Shown: positions 19,027 to 27,641, counted from the first letter of the stretch. The stretch is 64,000 bases of DNA from CAVQYV01 sp963718295 [NCBI: uncultured Methylomirabilota bacterium] (GCA_963718295.1 CAVQYV010000003.1:496001-560000), one strand, 5' to 3'. The notes: generated by a model not told the origin, from the sequence alone. Made by a program: numbers and translations.

Positions 19027-19938
19027 TCAGGCCGAGCTGTCTGAGCCCTCCGATCGGCTTTGGAGGAGGGCGAGTTCTCGGCCTGCCGATCTCGAACGAG
19101 CGAATGCCCGCGGGAGCGAGGGGGGATGGCCGGACCGAGGAACCTTTTGCAACTTGCCTGCGGAATCCCGATCCAGATAGATTCTCGCGCAAGGGTGCAG
19201 CCTCAGCGCGGACGAAGGACAAGCGGACGATATGGGCCCCTCCCACATCTTCCTCACTGCCTCCGCCTTCTGGGGCCCGGGGACGATGGCATAGATCTCT
19301 TGGGACGAGAGGATGGCCGAAATGGTCAAGGTGATGGCTCGACGGGGAACGGCCGCCAGGGAAGGATACCGGGCCTGGGGGTTGGGGTGATCTTTGTAAT
19401 CACGATACTGCTGCCGGACCGAACGAGAATCTATGGTGATAAGCCGGACCATTTCGGAATCATCGATCTTGGAGCCCGGCTCATTGAAAGCGATGTGCCC
19501 ATTCTCCCCGATCCCGAGACAGGCGATGTCCAGACCACCGCATTGCCGGAGGAGCGCCGCATATTGCCGCGCCACCTGCTCTCCCTCCCCCTTCAGTGCC
19601 TTCATGCAATACACCGTCCGGGGACGAACGTGATCGAAAAGGTGTTCCTTCAGATAGACCTCGAAAGTATTCGGATGCAGCCGCGGCAGCTCCACGTAAT
19701 CATCCAGGTGAAAGCAGATGACCTTAGCCCAGTCGACGCCCCTTGTTCCGGAAAGATGGGCCAGGAAATCATTCTGCGAAGGGGCGGCGGCAAAGGCCAT
19801 CTTTACCTCACCCTTTTCCTGGATGATGCGTTTCATGGCTCGGGATACCTCTCTGGCCGCGGCTTTTCCCATCTCCTCCCGGTTGGGGAGAATATGCAGC
19901 TCCAGAGAACGCTTGCTTGACTGCTGGTTGTCGTTCAT
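19027..19938 (-). CDS. Glucosamine-6-phosphate deaminase-like protein (NagB family)
   Basis: A 303-aa NagB/6-phosphogluconolactonase-fold protein. The motifs FHLDDYVELP and GIGENGHIAFNEP contain the active-site acid and His. ACPSSALRLHPCARIYLD is the usual end of the domain, and about 40 extra polar, Ser/Arg-rich residues follow. NagB opens and deaminates GlcN-6-P to Fru-6-P and ammonia. In this setting, next to two dehydrogenases and an epimerase, it may act on a modified amino sugar. The gene belongs to a leftward group with the epimerase (stop at 19990, 51 bases upstream). Confidence 0.82.
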   Translation of the reverse strand: MNDNQQSSKRSLELHILPNREEMGKAAAREVSRAMKRIIQEKGEVKMAFAAAPSQNDFLAHLSGTRGVDWAKVICFHLDDYVELPRLHPNTFEVYLKEHLFDHVRPRTVYCMKALKGEGEQVARQYAALLRQCGGLDIACLGIGENGHIAFNEPGSKIDDSEMVRLITIDSRSVRQQYRDYKDHPNPQARYPSLAAVPRRAITLTISAILSSQEIYAIVPGPQKAEAVRKMWEGPISSACPSSALRLHPCARIYLDRDSAGKLQKVPRSGHPPSLPRAFARSRSAGRELALLQSRSEGSDSSA

Positions 19939-19989
19939 CTTTTTACCTGGTCGAATTCCCTTTCTTCCGGTCCTCGTAACCTTGTCGCT

Positions 19990-20880
19990 TTACAGCTCTT
20001 TCAGGATATTTTCGAGATACTCACGGGCATTCAGATAAGTAGGGTCAGGGTCATCGGCTACATTGATTTCCAGGTCCACATAGCCCTCATAACCCGTCTT
20101 TTTCAAAGTTCTCAGTACTTCTCGCCAGTCGATGTTACCCTTGCCCGGGGCCCAGTGGAAATCCTGCACGCCATCATTGTCGCATGCACAAAAGCCCAAA
20201 AGCTGCCCTTTTACCTTCTCAATTGCCACTGGTAAGCTTTCCCGTTGGTAAAACAGGTGCGAAGTATCGATGAGGATACCAAAATCCTTAGAACGAATCT
20301 GGTCGGCTAATCGAAGGTAGGTATCCGATGTACTCACAATAGCCATAGGCAAGGGCTCTATAGCGAGACGCAAACCTCTCGAAACGGCCATTTCCAGGCA
20401 TTCTCTTATTGTGTCTACATAGGTATCCCATACCGTTTCCCAGCTGCATGAGGGAGGCAATATGATGGATTCCGGGGGTGCTCCCGGGTATGTTTCCATA
20501 TAAGAGACAACCGCTTCCGGCGGGGCAGAAGAAACCAATGATACCGTATCGGTCAGTCCCATTTCGGAAACGACATCGACGATACGCTCGAAATCCCTCT
20601 TCCCTTCTTGAAGGAGTTCTTTTGTGATACTGGCAAGTTTAGCGCGCGGTGCGCACGCCAGGAAAGCCGTTGATTCCAGTCCCAAGGCATCGAAATGATC
20701 ACGGATCTGACGAATGCTTTGGGGGGTATAGGCATCATACTGCTCATCACAGTATATTTCCAGGCCAAGAGATGGGAAACCCAATTCTTTAGCACGGGTA
20801 GCCCCTGCAATCACTTGGTCATAGAAGACCTTATCTCCAAAATGAGCAAAAAGAAATGCTGGGTTCAGTCCGATCTTCAA
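19990..20880 (-). CDS. Sugar phosphate isomerase/epimerase (AP_endonuc_2 TIM barrel)
   Basis: A 296-aa xylose-isomerase-like TIM barrel. Metal ligands are visible in order: LGLEIYCDEQYDAY, LRLAIEPLPMA (Glu), FGILIDTSHLFYQRES (Asp and His), GFCACDNDG and YVDLEINVADD (Glu). It is the type of protein that accompanies Gfo/Idh/MocA dehydrogenases in inositol and keto-sugar pathways. The start is TTG 20880 with an ideal SD (GGAGGTGTATC). It lies 44 bases downstream of the dehydrogenase gene in the same direction. Confidence 0.85.
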   Translation of the reverse strand: MKIGLNPAFLFAHFGDKVFYDQVIAGATRAKELGFPSLGLEIYCDEQYDAYTPQSIRQIRDHFDALGLESTAFLACAPRAKLASITKELLQEGKRDFERIVDVVSEMGLTDTVSLVSSAPPEAVVSYMETYPGAPPESIILPPSCSWETVWDTYVDTIRECLEMAVSRGLRLAIEPLPMAIVSTSDTYLRLADQIRSKDFGILIDTSHLFYQRESLPVAIEKVKGQLLGFCACDNDGVQDFHWAPGKGNIDWREVLRTLKKTGYEGYVDLEINVADDPDPTYLNAREYLENILKEL

Positions 20881-20924
20881 GATACACCTCCGTTGCTTGG
20901 AAGGGGTCCTCTATCCTAAAGGGT

Positions 20925-22112
20925 TCACGCCAAGTCGATCCTCTGACCCTTCTCCGCTGCCACATAGGCAGAATAGATGACCTTGACCGTATCTTCGGCA
21001 AGATCCAGACCCGAGATGGGTTCTCGCCCCTCCAGCAGGCAGTCGACGAAATCCTCCAGTTCTTGGGGATAACCTCCCATCCAGTCTTCATCAGGGCTCG
21101 CAAAGTTCCATCCTGCCTTGGTCTCCAACTTCTCCGTGATGTACTCATCCCTGAAAATAGCAGGATCAGGGGCGTAGACCTGTACCGCATTATTGGGATT
21201 GATGTTGGCAAAGACAACAGCGTTGGACAGATAGACCTCCATCCATTTCCGCACTCCCCCCAGGATGCCATCGGAGGCAAAGATAACTGCTTTGGAGGTG
21301 TCGTCAAATGTGACGATCGCCGTAAACCAGTCTTCCACATCCTCCCACGAGGTGACCAACCACTTCCTGGGCTCTCGTTGGAAAGAGGGAATGCGCGTGT
21401 GCTGTCCCATCTCGCCGGTCACTGATTTCGGCCTTATGGGCTTGCCATCCCGCAATTGCCCTTCGTAGGATTTCAGATGAATGGCTGTAGCCACCGGGTG
21501 GGAGCCGACGCGCAGCAGTGCACCCCCTCCGGAGGTCTTCCATTTCCGGGAATACTCTGCATGAGAACCGGAATGGCTTTCCTCGGCCCGCATGTCCATG
21601 ATGGTTCCACCGCTCACCTTCACGATTCGTTTCAGCTTTACGATGGGCGGAGCGTAAACCCAATCCTCCGCATAACAGAACCGGACTTTATTCTTCTCCA
21701 CAACTTTCCGGATCCTTGCACAGCTCTCCATTGCGCCCCTTAGCATCGCCTCCCGGGAAACCCGAAACCCGATCCCTTCCCCCTCCACTTCTTCTCCAAA
21801 ATAACCTGTGAGCGGCTTCTCGCAGATGATATGTTTTCCAGCCTCTGCCGCCGCAATGATCATCTCTTCATGGAGGTTGGTAGGGGTGCAAAGATCGATG
21901 ACATCCACATCCTTCCTCTCCAGGAGCTTCCGATAGTCGGTGTAGAAGGAAGGGATGTTGAACTCCCCGGCAGCCTGTTGAGCGCTTGCCTCTGTGGCGG
22001 AGGCAATCCCGACGACTTCTACTTTCCATCCCCTGAGCCTTGCGAAATTGTTGGCCAGATGGGTTCGGGCTGCAAAACGGGAGCCGACCATCCCCAGTCG
22101 CACTTTGTCCAT
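20925..22112 (-). CDS. Gfo/Idh/MocA family NAD(P)-dependent dehydrogenase
   Basis: A 395-aa oxidoreductase with the N-terminal Rossmann motif LGMVGSRFAARTH, the family's EKP motif in HIICEKPLTGYFG, and the GGGALLRVGSHPVAT substrate-domain segment. These enzymes oxidise or epimerise cyclic sugars and inositols. ATG 22112 follows AAGGAGGTCTCTC, an optimal SD, so the 24 upstream codons are not used. It shares many distinctive stretches with the divergent gene at 22393 (HIICEKPLTGYFG, ESHSGSHAEYS, SGLDLA), so the two are paralogues. Confidence 0.9.
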   Translation of the reverse strand: MDKVRLGMVGSRFAARTHLANNFARLRGWKVEVVGIASATEASAQQAAGEFNIPSFYTDYRKLLERKDVDVIDLCTPTNLHEEMIIAAAEAGKHIICEKPLTGYFGEEVEGEGIGFRVSREAMLRGAMESCARIRKVVEKNKVRFCYAEDWVYAPPIVKLKRIVKVSGGTIMDMRAEESHSGSHAEYSRKWKTSGGGALLRVGSHPVATAIHLKSYEGQLRDGKPIRPKSVTGEMGQHTRIPSFQREPRKWLVTSWEDVEDWFTAIVTFDDTSKAVIFASDGILGGVRKWMEVYLSNAVVFANINPNNAVQVYAPDPAIFRDEYITEKLETKAGWNFASPDEDWMGGYPQELEDFVDCLLEGREPISGLDLAEDTVKVIYSAYVAAEKGQRIDLA

Positions 22113-22392
22113 GAGAGACCTCCTTGATCGAGGAAATCGCATAGCGCAGAGAGCATGACGCTTAGCGCAATCGGGTAACATCAAGGTAAGATTTGGTCAC
22201 TTCCGTGGCCGCGGACCGAAGCGCTTCGGCCCGCCTGGAATGGATCGCTAACATGAATCACTCCCCATTGTCAAGATAGGAAAGCAAGACCCTGATTTTC
22301 CTTGACAAACAGCCCTACGCGTTTTAGCGTTCAAATTGAAATTCAACGCAACACAAATCCCAGGGCTTCGTTCCCGGAAAGGGGCAAAAACT

Positions 22393-23583
22393 ATGGCGAA
22401 GGTTGTAAGAGTTGGGATCGTGGGCGCCGGGTTCGCTGCTTCTTTTCATCTGCGCTCCTTCCGCCAGGTTCAGGGTGTGTCCGTAGAAGTTGCCGCCATC
22501 GCCGGTCTCCGCAAGACGCGGGCCGAGGACCTGGCCCGGCGATACGACATCCCCCAATGCTACGATGATTACCGGTATATCCTGGACGACAAATCCATCG
22601 AGGTGGTGGACCTTGCCGTTCCCAATGCCCTCCATCTCCCCATGGTCCTGGAGGCCGCCCAGGCAGACAAACATATCATCTGCGAGAAACCCTTGACCGG
22701 TTATTTTGGCGGAGGCGAGCCGGATGAGCAGGTAGGGGCCACGCCCAAGAGGAAGATGCTGGAGAGAGTCCAGGAAGACCTGAAGAGGGTGACCGAGGTG
22801 ATGGCGGCCCATCCGGTGAAGTTCTGCTACGCGGAAAACTGGGTGCACGCCCCTTCCTTCAGGAAAGCCCTGGAACTGATGGAGAAGTGCTTCGTCTCCG
22901 GGGCCATCCTGGAAATCCGGGGTGAGGAATCTCACAGCGGCTCCCATGCGGAATATTCCAAATGGTGGCGCCATGCCGGGGGCGGAGCGCTGGCCCGCCT
23001 CAGTGCCCATCCCATCGGCGCCGGCCTCTTCCTGAAGCAATTCGAAGGGGAGAAGAAGATGGGCCGCCCCATCCTGGCCCAGGAGGTGTGGGCCGATGGA
23101 GTTGACCTGACCAAAACCTCCGCTTTTGCCGGTACCAAGGGCAGCCCTCTGGTGACCGGCTGGGGAGATGTGGAGAACTGGTCGCTTCTCACGGTAACTT
23201 TCACCGATGGGACCAAGGGAGTCTTCCTGGCGGCCGATGACTTGCTGGGGGGAATGGAGGCCAACATGGACGTCCGTCTCAGTAACGCCCGGTTGAAATT
23301 CGACCTCTGCCCGGCTCGTGTCTGCCAGTTTTACACCACCGATCCCACCCCGGTAAAGGATGTTTACTTCAACGAGAAGCAGGAGACGAAAGCCGGACTT
23401 TCCTACCCCAACCCCAACGAGGATTGGTTCTTGGGGTATCCCCACGAGATGCAGGATTTCATGGAGGCCATCGCTTTCGACCGCCCGCCGCTCAGCGGGC
23501 TGGATCTGGCCAAACAGGTGGTGGAAGTGATCTATGCCGGCTATGTCTCGCTGGAAGAGGGCCGAAAAGTGACCCTACGGTAG
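22393..23583 (+). CDS. Gfo/Idh/MocA family dehydrogenase, paralogue of 20925-22112
   Basis: A 396-aa oxidoreductase: Rossmann motif VGIVGAGFAASFHLR, EKP motif in HIICEKPLTGYFGG, conserved EESHSGSHAEYSKWW and GGGALARLSAHPIGAG. ATG 22393 is preceded by AAAGGGG. It is divergent from its paralogue; the 280-base space between them should contain both promoters, and TTGACA at about 22301 is a possible -35 without a convincing -10. It is followed 3 bases later by the PreA-like gene, so they are co-translated. Two related dehydrogenases suggest an oxidise-then-reduce (epimerising) scheme, an inference from context. Confidence 0.9.
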   Translation: MAKVVRVGIVGAGFAASFHLRSFRQVQGVSVEVAAIAGLRKTRAEDLARRYDIPQCYDDYRYILDDKSIEVVDLAVPNALHLPMVLEAAQADKHIICEKPLTGYFGGGEPDEQVGATPKRKMLERVQEDLKRVTEVMAAHPVKFCYAENWVHAPSFRKALELMEKCFVSGAILEIRGEESHSGSHAEYSKWWRHAGGGALARLSAHPIGAGLFLKQFEGEKKMGRPILAQEVWADGVDLTKTSAFAGTKGSPLVTGWGDVENWSLLTVTFTDGTKGVFLAADDLLGGMEANMDVRLSNARLKFDLCPARVCQFYTTDPTPVKDVYFNEKQETKAGLSYPNPNEDWFLGYPHEMQDFMEAIAFDRPPLSGLDLAKQVVEVIYAGYVSLEEGRKVTLR

Positions 23584-23586
23584 TGG

Positions 23587-24855
23587 ATGGCCACTCAAGC
23601 CAAGTGGGAGGAGCATGAGGAGCATATGGAAGACGATCTTTTCTACCTGCCGGTTACCATCGGCGATGTGCAGTTGAGAAACCCCTTCATCGTGGCCTCG
23701 GGGCCGACGGCCAAACAGGTCGACCAGCTGGAGCTCGCGGAAAGACTCGGCTGGGCAGCGGCATCCACCAAGATGGCCTTCAACCCCGCCCCCTACATCA
23801 ACTACCCGCCCCGATACCGCTGGCTCAAGAAGGAGAAGCTCCACACCTTCACCGCCGAATACCGCCTCGACATGGAGCAAGGGCTGCGGCTGGTGGAAGA
23901 GGGGCGGAAGAAATGCAAGGAGCTGGTCATCATCGCCAACTATGATTCCGTCCAATCGGGGCTTGAGGGATGGCAGGATGCGGCCCGGCGTTTTGAGGCC
24001 GCGGGCGCCCACATACTGGAGTTGAACTTCTGTTGCCCGAACATGTCCTTCAGCGTGGACGTATCCGGTAAAAGGAGCGCAGAGGATCGCCCCTCCACCG
24101 GCGCCAGTGTGGGCCAGGATGAAAACTATGTGCGCCAGGTGATCGAGAAGACCCGGGAAGTCACCCAGCTTCCCATCATCGCCAAGATTACCCCCGAGGG
24201 CGGCCGGATTGCCCAAGTTTCGGAGGCGGCCTTGGAAGCGGGCGCGGCGGCGGTGTGTGGAGTGGCCAATCGCCTGGGAATCCCTCCCATCGACATCTGG
24301 AACTACAAAAAGCCCATCTATCCCCTTCAGGGCCAGAACACCATGGGTTGCCTTTCCGGGCCGTGGATCAAGCCCCTCGCTTTGAGGGACGTCTTCGAGA
24401 TTCGCAAACGGGTCGGCCCGACTCCCCATATCATCGGCACCGGGGGAGTTGCCTCCATGGAGGACGCAGTGCAGATGATGATGTGCGGGGCAGACTCCAT
24501 CGGGGTCTGCACCGAGACCATGATCCACGGCTTCGGCTTTCTCCAGAAATGGATGAAGTCACTGAAGGATTACATGAAGAAGATGGGCTTTGAGACCGCG
24601 AGAGATTTTCGGGATTTGCTCGTTGCCGAGATCAAATCCGCCGCCGAGCTGACGGTGTGGGCCGGGGTGGCCCAGATAGATCCGGAAAAATGCTCCTCCT
24701 GCGGCCTGTGTGCAAAGATCGGGCATTGCAACGCTATCATCCTCACCGATGCAACGGCCTCCGTCCTCCCCCGCCTCTGCCTGGGCTGCTCCACTTGCAT
24801 CGATATCTGCCCGAAAGGCGCCATCCACATGGTGGAAAAAGACGCGAGGGGATGA
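23587..24855 (+). CDS. PreA-like flavin dehydrogenase with C-terminal 2x[4Fe-4S] ferredoxin domain
   Basis: A 422-aa protein. Residues ~15-320 form a dihydroorotate/dihydropyrimidine dehydrogenase-like FMN barrel (LRNPFIVASGP, LELNFCCPNM, AKITPEGG, IGTGGVASMEDA, MMCGADSIGVCT). Residues ~355-415 carry two 4Fe-4S motifs, CSSCGLCAKIGHC and CLGCSTCIDICPKG. In PreT-PreA the A subunit reduces uracil or thymine; here there is no preT, and the neighbours are sugar dehydrogenases, so pyrimidines are not assured. The start may be ATG 23587 (3 bases after the preceding stop) or ATG 23626 (AGGAG nearby). A perfect terminator follows. Confidence 0.85.
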   Translation: MATQAKWEEHEEHMEDDLFYLPVTIGDVQLRNPFIVASGPTAKQVDQLELAERLGWAAASTKMAFNPAPYINYPPRYRWLKKEKLHTFTAEYRLDMEQGLRLVEEGRKKCKELVIIANYDSVQSGLEGWQDAARRFEAAGAHILELNFCCPNMSFSVDVSGKRSAEDRPSTGASVGQDENYVRQVIEKTREVTQLPIIAKITPEGGRIAQVSEAALEAGAAAVCGVANRLGIPPIDIWNYKKPIYPLQGQNTMGCLSGPWIKPLALRDVFEIRKRVGPTPHIIGTGGVASMEDAVQMMMCGADSIGVCTETMIHGFGFLQKWMKSLKDYMKKMGFETARDFRDLLVAEIKSAAELTVWAGVAQIDPEKCSSCGLCAKIGHCNAIILTDATASVLPRLCLGCSTCIDICPKGAIHMVEKDARG

Positions 24856-24880
24856 GGGAAAGCGAGCGAGGCGCCCATAA

Positions 24881-24922
24881 ACCAAAGGGGCTGCAGATTC
24901 TTACTGCAGCCCTTTTGGTTTT
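24881..24922 (+). terminator. Rho-independent terminator
   Basis: A 16-bp stem (ACCAAAGGGGCTGCAG paired with its complement, one bulged T), a 7-base loop, then a run of Ts. It closes the rightward dehydrogenase/PreA-like transcript 26 bases after the stop. Confidence 0.9.
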
Positions 24923-25075
24923 TCGTACCTGCTGTCCCACCGACGTTCGTATTGCACGTTCTGCCTGAATGGGTCGACCCTCCCCGTCCAGCACAAAGAG
25001 ATGAGACGAAGTGTTCTTTAGACAAGACCCGCAGGGGGATCTGGACTCCTGTTTCATCTCTTCTTTTGATTGCAA

Positions 25076-25528
25076 TCAGGTGCTGGGCGCTGAGAACGGC
25101 GGTCTTGCCTGCAGGGGACCAAAAGCCTCTTTCGTCTCCGGTATCTCGATCTTATAGAAGTAATTCTCCTCCACCGGAACGGTTTTGTCGACATATTCGT
25201 ACCGGCTGACCTCAGGGGTTCCTTGGATCGAGGTCACCAACGTGTACTCCCCGTCCGGCCTTACCATGCTCCGGTAAATTTCAAAGGTCCGCTGCTCCTT
25301 TTCGGAAATGCTTGCTTCCCAGGTTAATCGGACCGCCTTATATCGTGCCCAAACCCTGAATTCGCTGATGGCAGCCTCTTGATTCTTTTCTGCAGCCCCC
25401 GCGACGGAAATGGTTTCCGGCGAAAGCGCCGTCAGCAGGCTGTGGCATCCCCAGGGCCGCGTATTAGCAAATACAATAAGCAGCAAAAAGATTCCTGCCG
25501 CTACCAGCCAATAGGTCGATCTCCTCAT
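25076..25528 (-). CDS. Small membrane-anchored/secreted FN3-like protein
   Basis: A 150-aa protein with an N-terminal hydrophobic segment (YWLVAAGIFLLLIVFA). One beta-sandwich domain resembling fibronectin type III follows: AVRLTWEAS, RTFEIYRSM, YEYVDKTVPVEENYFYKIEI. Such domains mediate binding; no enzymatic motif is present. ATG 25528 (MRRSTYW) has GGAG upstream; an in-frame ATG eight codons earlier lacks an SD. Its role and partner are unknown. It lies downstream of the exported DUF362 gene but is separated by a hairpin. Confidence 0.7.
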   Translation of the reverse strand: MRRSTYWLVAAGIFLLLIVFANTRPWGCHSLLTALSPETISVAGAAEKNQEAAISEFRVWARYKAVRLTWEASISEKEQRTFEIYRSMVRPDGEYTLVTSIQGTPEVSRYEYVDKTVPVEENYFYKIEIPETKEAFGPLQARPPFSAPST

Positions 25529-25631
25529 TGTGTTCGCCTTCTCCGGAATCATCGATTATCGGATGCCCCGAATACCCATGTAGCGCTAAGAGCCTGATCT
25601 TTACCCGGTTGGAATTCTGGGCTGTGGGGAA

Positions 25632-25672
25632 GGCCCCAGCCACCCCCCGGTGCAGAGAGGGTGGCTGGGGCC
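25632..25672 (-). terminator. Strong hairpin after the exported DUF362 gene
   Basis: A perfect 14-bp stem, GGCCCCAGCCACCC (25632-25645) with its complement at 25659-25672, and a 13-base loop. It lies 27 bases beyond the DUF362 stop on the minus strand. The U-tract is weak (CTTCC), so it may be a terminator of low efficiency or an mRNA 3' stabiliser. Confidence 0.65.
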
Positions 25673-25698
25673 TCCATTCTTCTTGCCTGCTATTGCTA

Positions 25699-26895
25699 TT
25701 ACAGAACCCGTGCGATGTCCTGCGGGCTGCGAGCGTAACCGCAGCCCATCTTCACCGCCTGCGAGATCTGGGGGTTATTCCAGACATACATCGTGATCAT
25801 GTTTGGCGTTCCTGACGGGTACCATTGCTGCAGGATCTCAACCCCCACCACATCATTGGCCACCTGACATCCCGAGGCCACAATGAAGCCGCAGCCGACC
25901 TCCTCGCCGTGGGAGGGTCCCCCGGAGATGAGCGCACGCCGGCCATCCATGATGACCAGATCCGGCTTGATCGGGATGTTGATCTCCGCGACAGCTTGCT
26001 TGTTGAAGATATGGTTGAGGGCGTGGGCCTGGTTTCCCCTGTCGTCCCGGTGAAGAATTCCCACCGATAGCTTCAGGGCCATGGTGAAGCCAGCGGTGCA
26101 GTGAGTCTTCATAACGGGCGTGTAAATGATCTTGTCGAATTGACGAAGGGGCTCAGCATAGGCAACGGTCCCGTCGCCGCCTCCGATTTTTCCCAGATAT
26201 TCCGCGTTCGCATTGGTAACCTGCATCCACTTGGTCTTGTCGAAATCGATATACTCCACGCCGTTCTTCTTGCACACTTCATCAAATCCGAGCATCTTCA
26301 TGACCCGCTCAGTCGGTCCCCAGGGGCCGCAGCTATCCCCGACCGCCACATTTGCGTATCCTTCGTCATGCAGAATCTGGATCAAGGCGTCCAGGAAGCG
26401 ATGGTCCGTGCCTCCCCTGGGCCAGCGATCACCCGAGTTCGTGTTGGGCTTGATGAGAATGCGGTCTGACTTTTTCAGGCTTTTCTCCAGGCCCCCAAGT
26501 TTGGTGATCGCTCGCTTGATGTCGCCCTTGATGTCCTTGTCGAGAGGGGTCGTCTGGGTGATGCTCACCAACGTCTTGTTGTTATTCCCCGGGTACCAGT
26601 TCGGGTGCAGGTGGGACCATTTGACCGGCTTCATGCCGTTGACGAACTCCTCAGGTTCCTTTGTAAAGAGACCTGGGGGATTGGGAGCGTGACTTCCAAA
26701 CTCGTCAGCCTGGTCCATATAGACATCCCGAATCCTCCACGATTCCGAGGATGACATGTCGTCCAGGTCTTGTATAGCGCCTGCCTTTCCAGGCTTGTGC
26801 AAGTTCAGCAGGCCTATGGCAGCCAAACCAATACCACCGTACTTGGCGACGCTCTTGAAGAATTCTCGTCGTTCCAGGTCCTTGCCCATAGCCAT
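25699..26895 (-). CDS. DUF362 protein with twin-arginine-like signal
   Basis: A 398-aa DUF362 protein. The N-terminus MAMGKDLERREFFKSVAK followed by GGIGLAAIGLL fits a Tat signal (RREFF), implying export in folded form, probably with a bound cofactor. Core motifs are RILIKPNTNSGDRW, VAVGDSCGPWGPT, IIYTPVMKTHCTAGFTMALK and LVIMDGRRALISGGPSHGEE. The cysteines in GDSCG, KTHCT and EEVGCG could bind metal. The family function is unsettled. A minus-strand promoter candidate lies at 27089-27117. The protein is unlike the cytosolic DUF362 at 1.6-2.8 kb outside the core motifs. Confidence 0.85.
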   Translation of the reverse strand: MAMGKDLERREFFKSVAKYGGIGLAAIGLLNLHKPGKAGAIQDLDDMSSSESWRIRDVYMDQADEFGSHAPNPPGLFTKEPEEFVNGMKPVKWSHLHPNWYPGNNNKTLVSITQTTPLDKDIKGDIKRAITKLGGLEKSLKKSDRILIKPNTNSGDRWPRGGTDHRFLDALIQILHDEGYANVAVGDSCGPWGPTERVMKMLGFDEVCKKNGVEYIDFDKTKWMQVTNANAEYLGKIGGGDGTVAYAEPLRQFDKIIYTPVMKTHCTAGFTMALKLSVGILHRDDRGNQAHALNHIFNKQAVAEINIPIKPDLVIMDGRRALISGGPSHGEEVGCGFIVASGCQVANDVVGVEILQQWYPSGTPNMITMYVWNNPQISQAVKMGCGYARSPQDIARVL

Positions 26896-27359
26896 TCTCC
26901 CTTTCTTAGGTCTTCCTTGGAATCCCTAAGCCCTTCCTGAGTTCACTGCAATCAATCGACCCAACCCGGCTACGATCTCTCCGACACACCTCTTATATCG
27001 GCCCTGGCATCACCTCCTTCCCTTGTCATCTCCGAGATATCAGTGAAGTGGTTGGCCTCGTAACTCGTTTTCAGATGCTTTTTCTTGCTTTCTATTCCCC
27101 TTGCTTTTCCCTGTCAAGAATTTTTTTCGCATGAGTTTTTTCCCATGGGCTTTCCCGAGAGTAGGCTCGATTGGGTCCATTACAAGTAAGCCAAGGACTC
27201 CTACTGTCGTCAAGATGTAACCAAAGATGCCCGAGGAAAGTAAAAGGCATAGAAAATATCGCAAAGGACGGGAAGCAAACTCGCTTAGAGAAATCAAGGG
27301 ATCATCGGAAACCGCAGGTAGAACGCTCAGTTTCACTTTGCAAAAACGTGGATTTGAGA
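26896..27359. promoter_or_regulatory. Upstream region of the exported DUF362 gene
   Basis: No gene is supported. On the minus strand TTGACA (27112-27117), 17 bases and TAGAAA (27089-27094) form a plausible promoter for the gene starting at 26895. The stretch 27240-27300 is AT-richer and shares words such as AAAATATCG and CAAAGGA with the region left of copy A, as if the ends of the integrated segments were related. Confidence 0.45.
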
Positions 27360-27522
27360 CTCTCAAGGCCGAAACGCGGGTTCGATTCCCGCTGGGGCCA
27401 CCAAAAAGATCAAGATGGCTGCTGAGAGCAACCCCAGCGGCCATTCCCTTTCTATGGGCCTCGCTTGCACCGCCAACTTCCCTTGCTCCCCAGCAAGTTG
27501 TCTTAGAACCAACGTCCCCTTT
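27360..27522 (+). repeat. tRNA-Glu 3' copy C plus conserved block (putative att site)
   Basis: 27360-27403 is identical to tRNA-Glu 5719-5762 over 44 bases, so it is the best preserved copy and likely the youngest or outermost junction. The ~120-base block (27404-27522) again follows, with a single change (CCTCAG to CCCCAG) in the hairpin. Confidence 0.9.
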
Positions 27523-27535
27523 CTTCGTCCAAAAG

Positions 27536-27567
27536 AAGGGGCGCACCACAGCTGTGGTGCGCCCCTT
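27536..27567 (-). terminator. Perfect palindromic terminator
   Basis: A fully self-complementary 32-base hairpin (AAGGGGCGCACCACA meeting its complement), followed on the minus strand by CTTTT. It lies about 75 bases beyond the end of the leftward thioester-domain gene. Confidence 0.8.
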
Positions 27568-27641
27568 TCGTTGCCAGCAGAGCCAGGATAGCTTCCTCAG
27601 GTGAGGCAGCTCGACCTCAGCCTTGTTTCCTTGTCATCCGT

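Larger units (their letters stand above)
16027..27403. mobile_element. Putative integrated segment 3, catabolic cassette
   Basis: Delimited by tRNA-Glu 3' copies B and C. It contains a coherent sugar or sugar-acid utilisation set plus an exported DUF362 protein and a small secreted protein. No integration genes are seen. As with the other segments, mobility is inferred from the flanking tRNA-derived repeats. Confidence 0.45.

Noticed and set aside
27040-27549. Second leftward frame with the GGPSGNRTR peptide
   Set aside because: It is the antisense translation of tRNA-Glu copy C and its conserved block. The similarity to 9041-9760 reflects the repeat, not a gene family.
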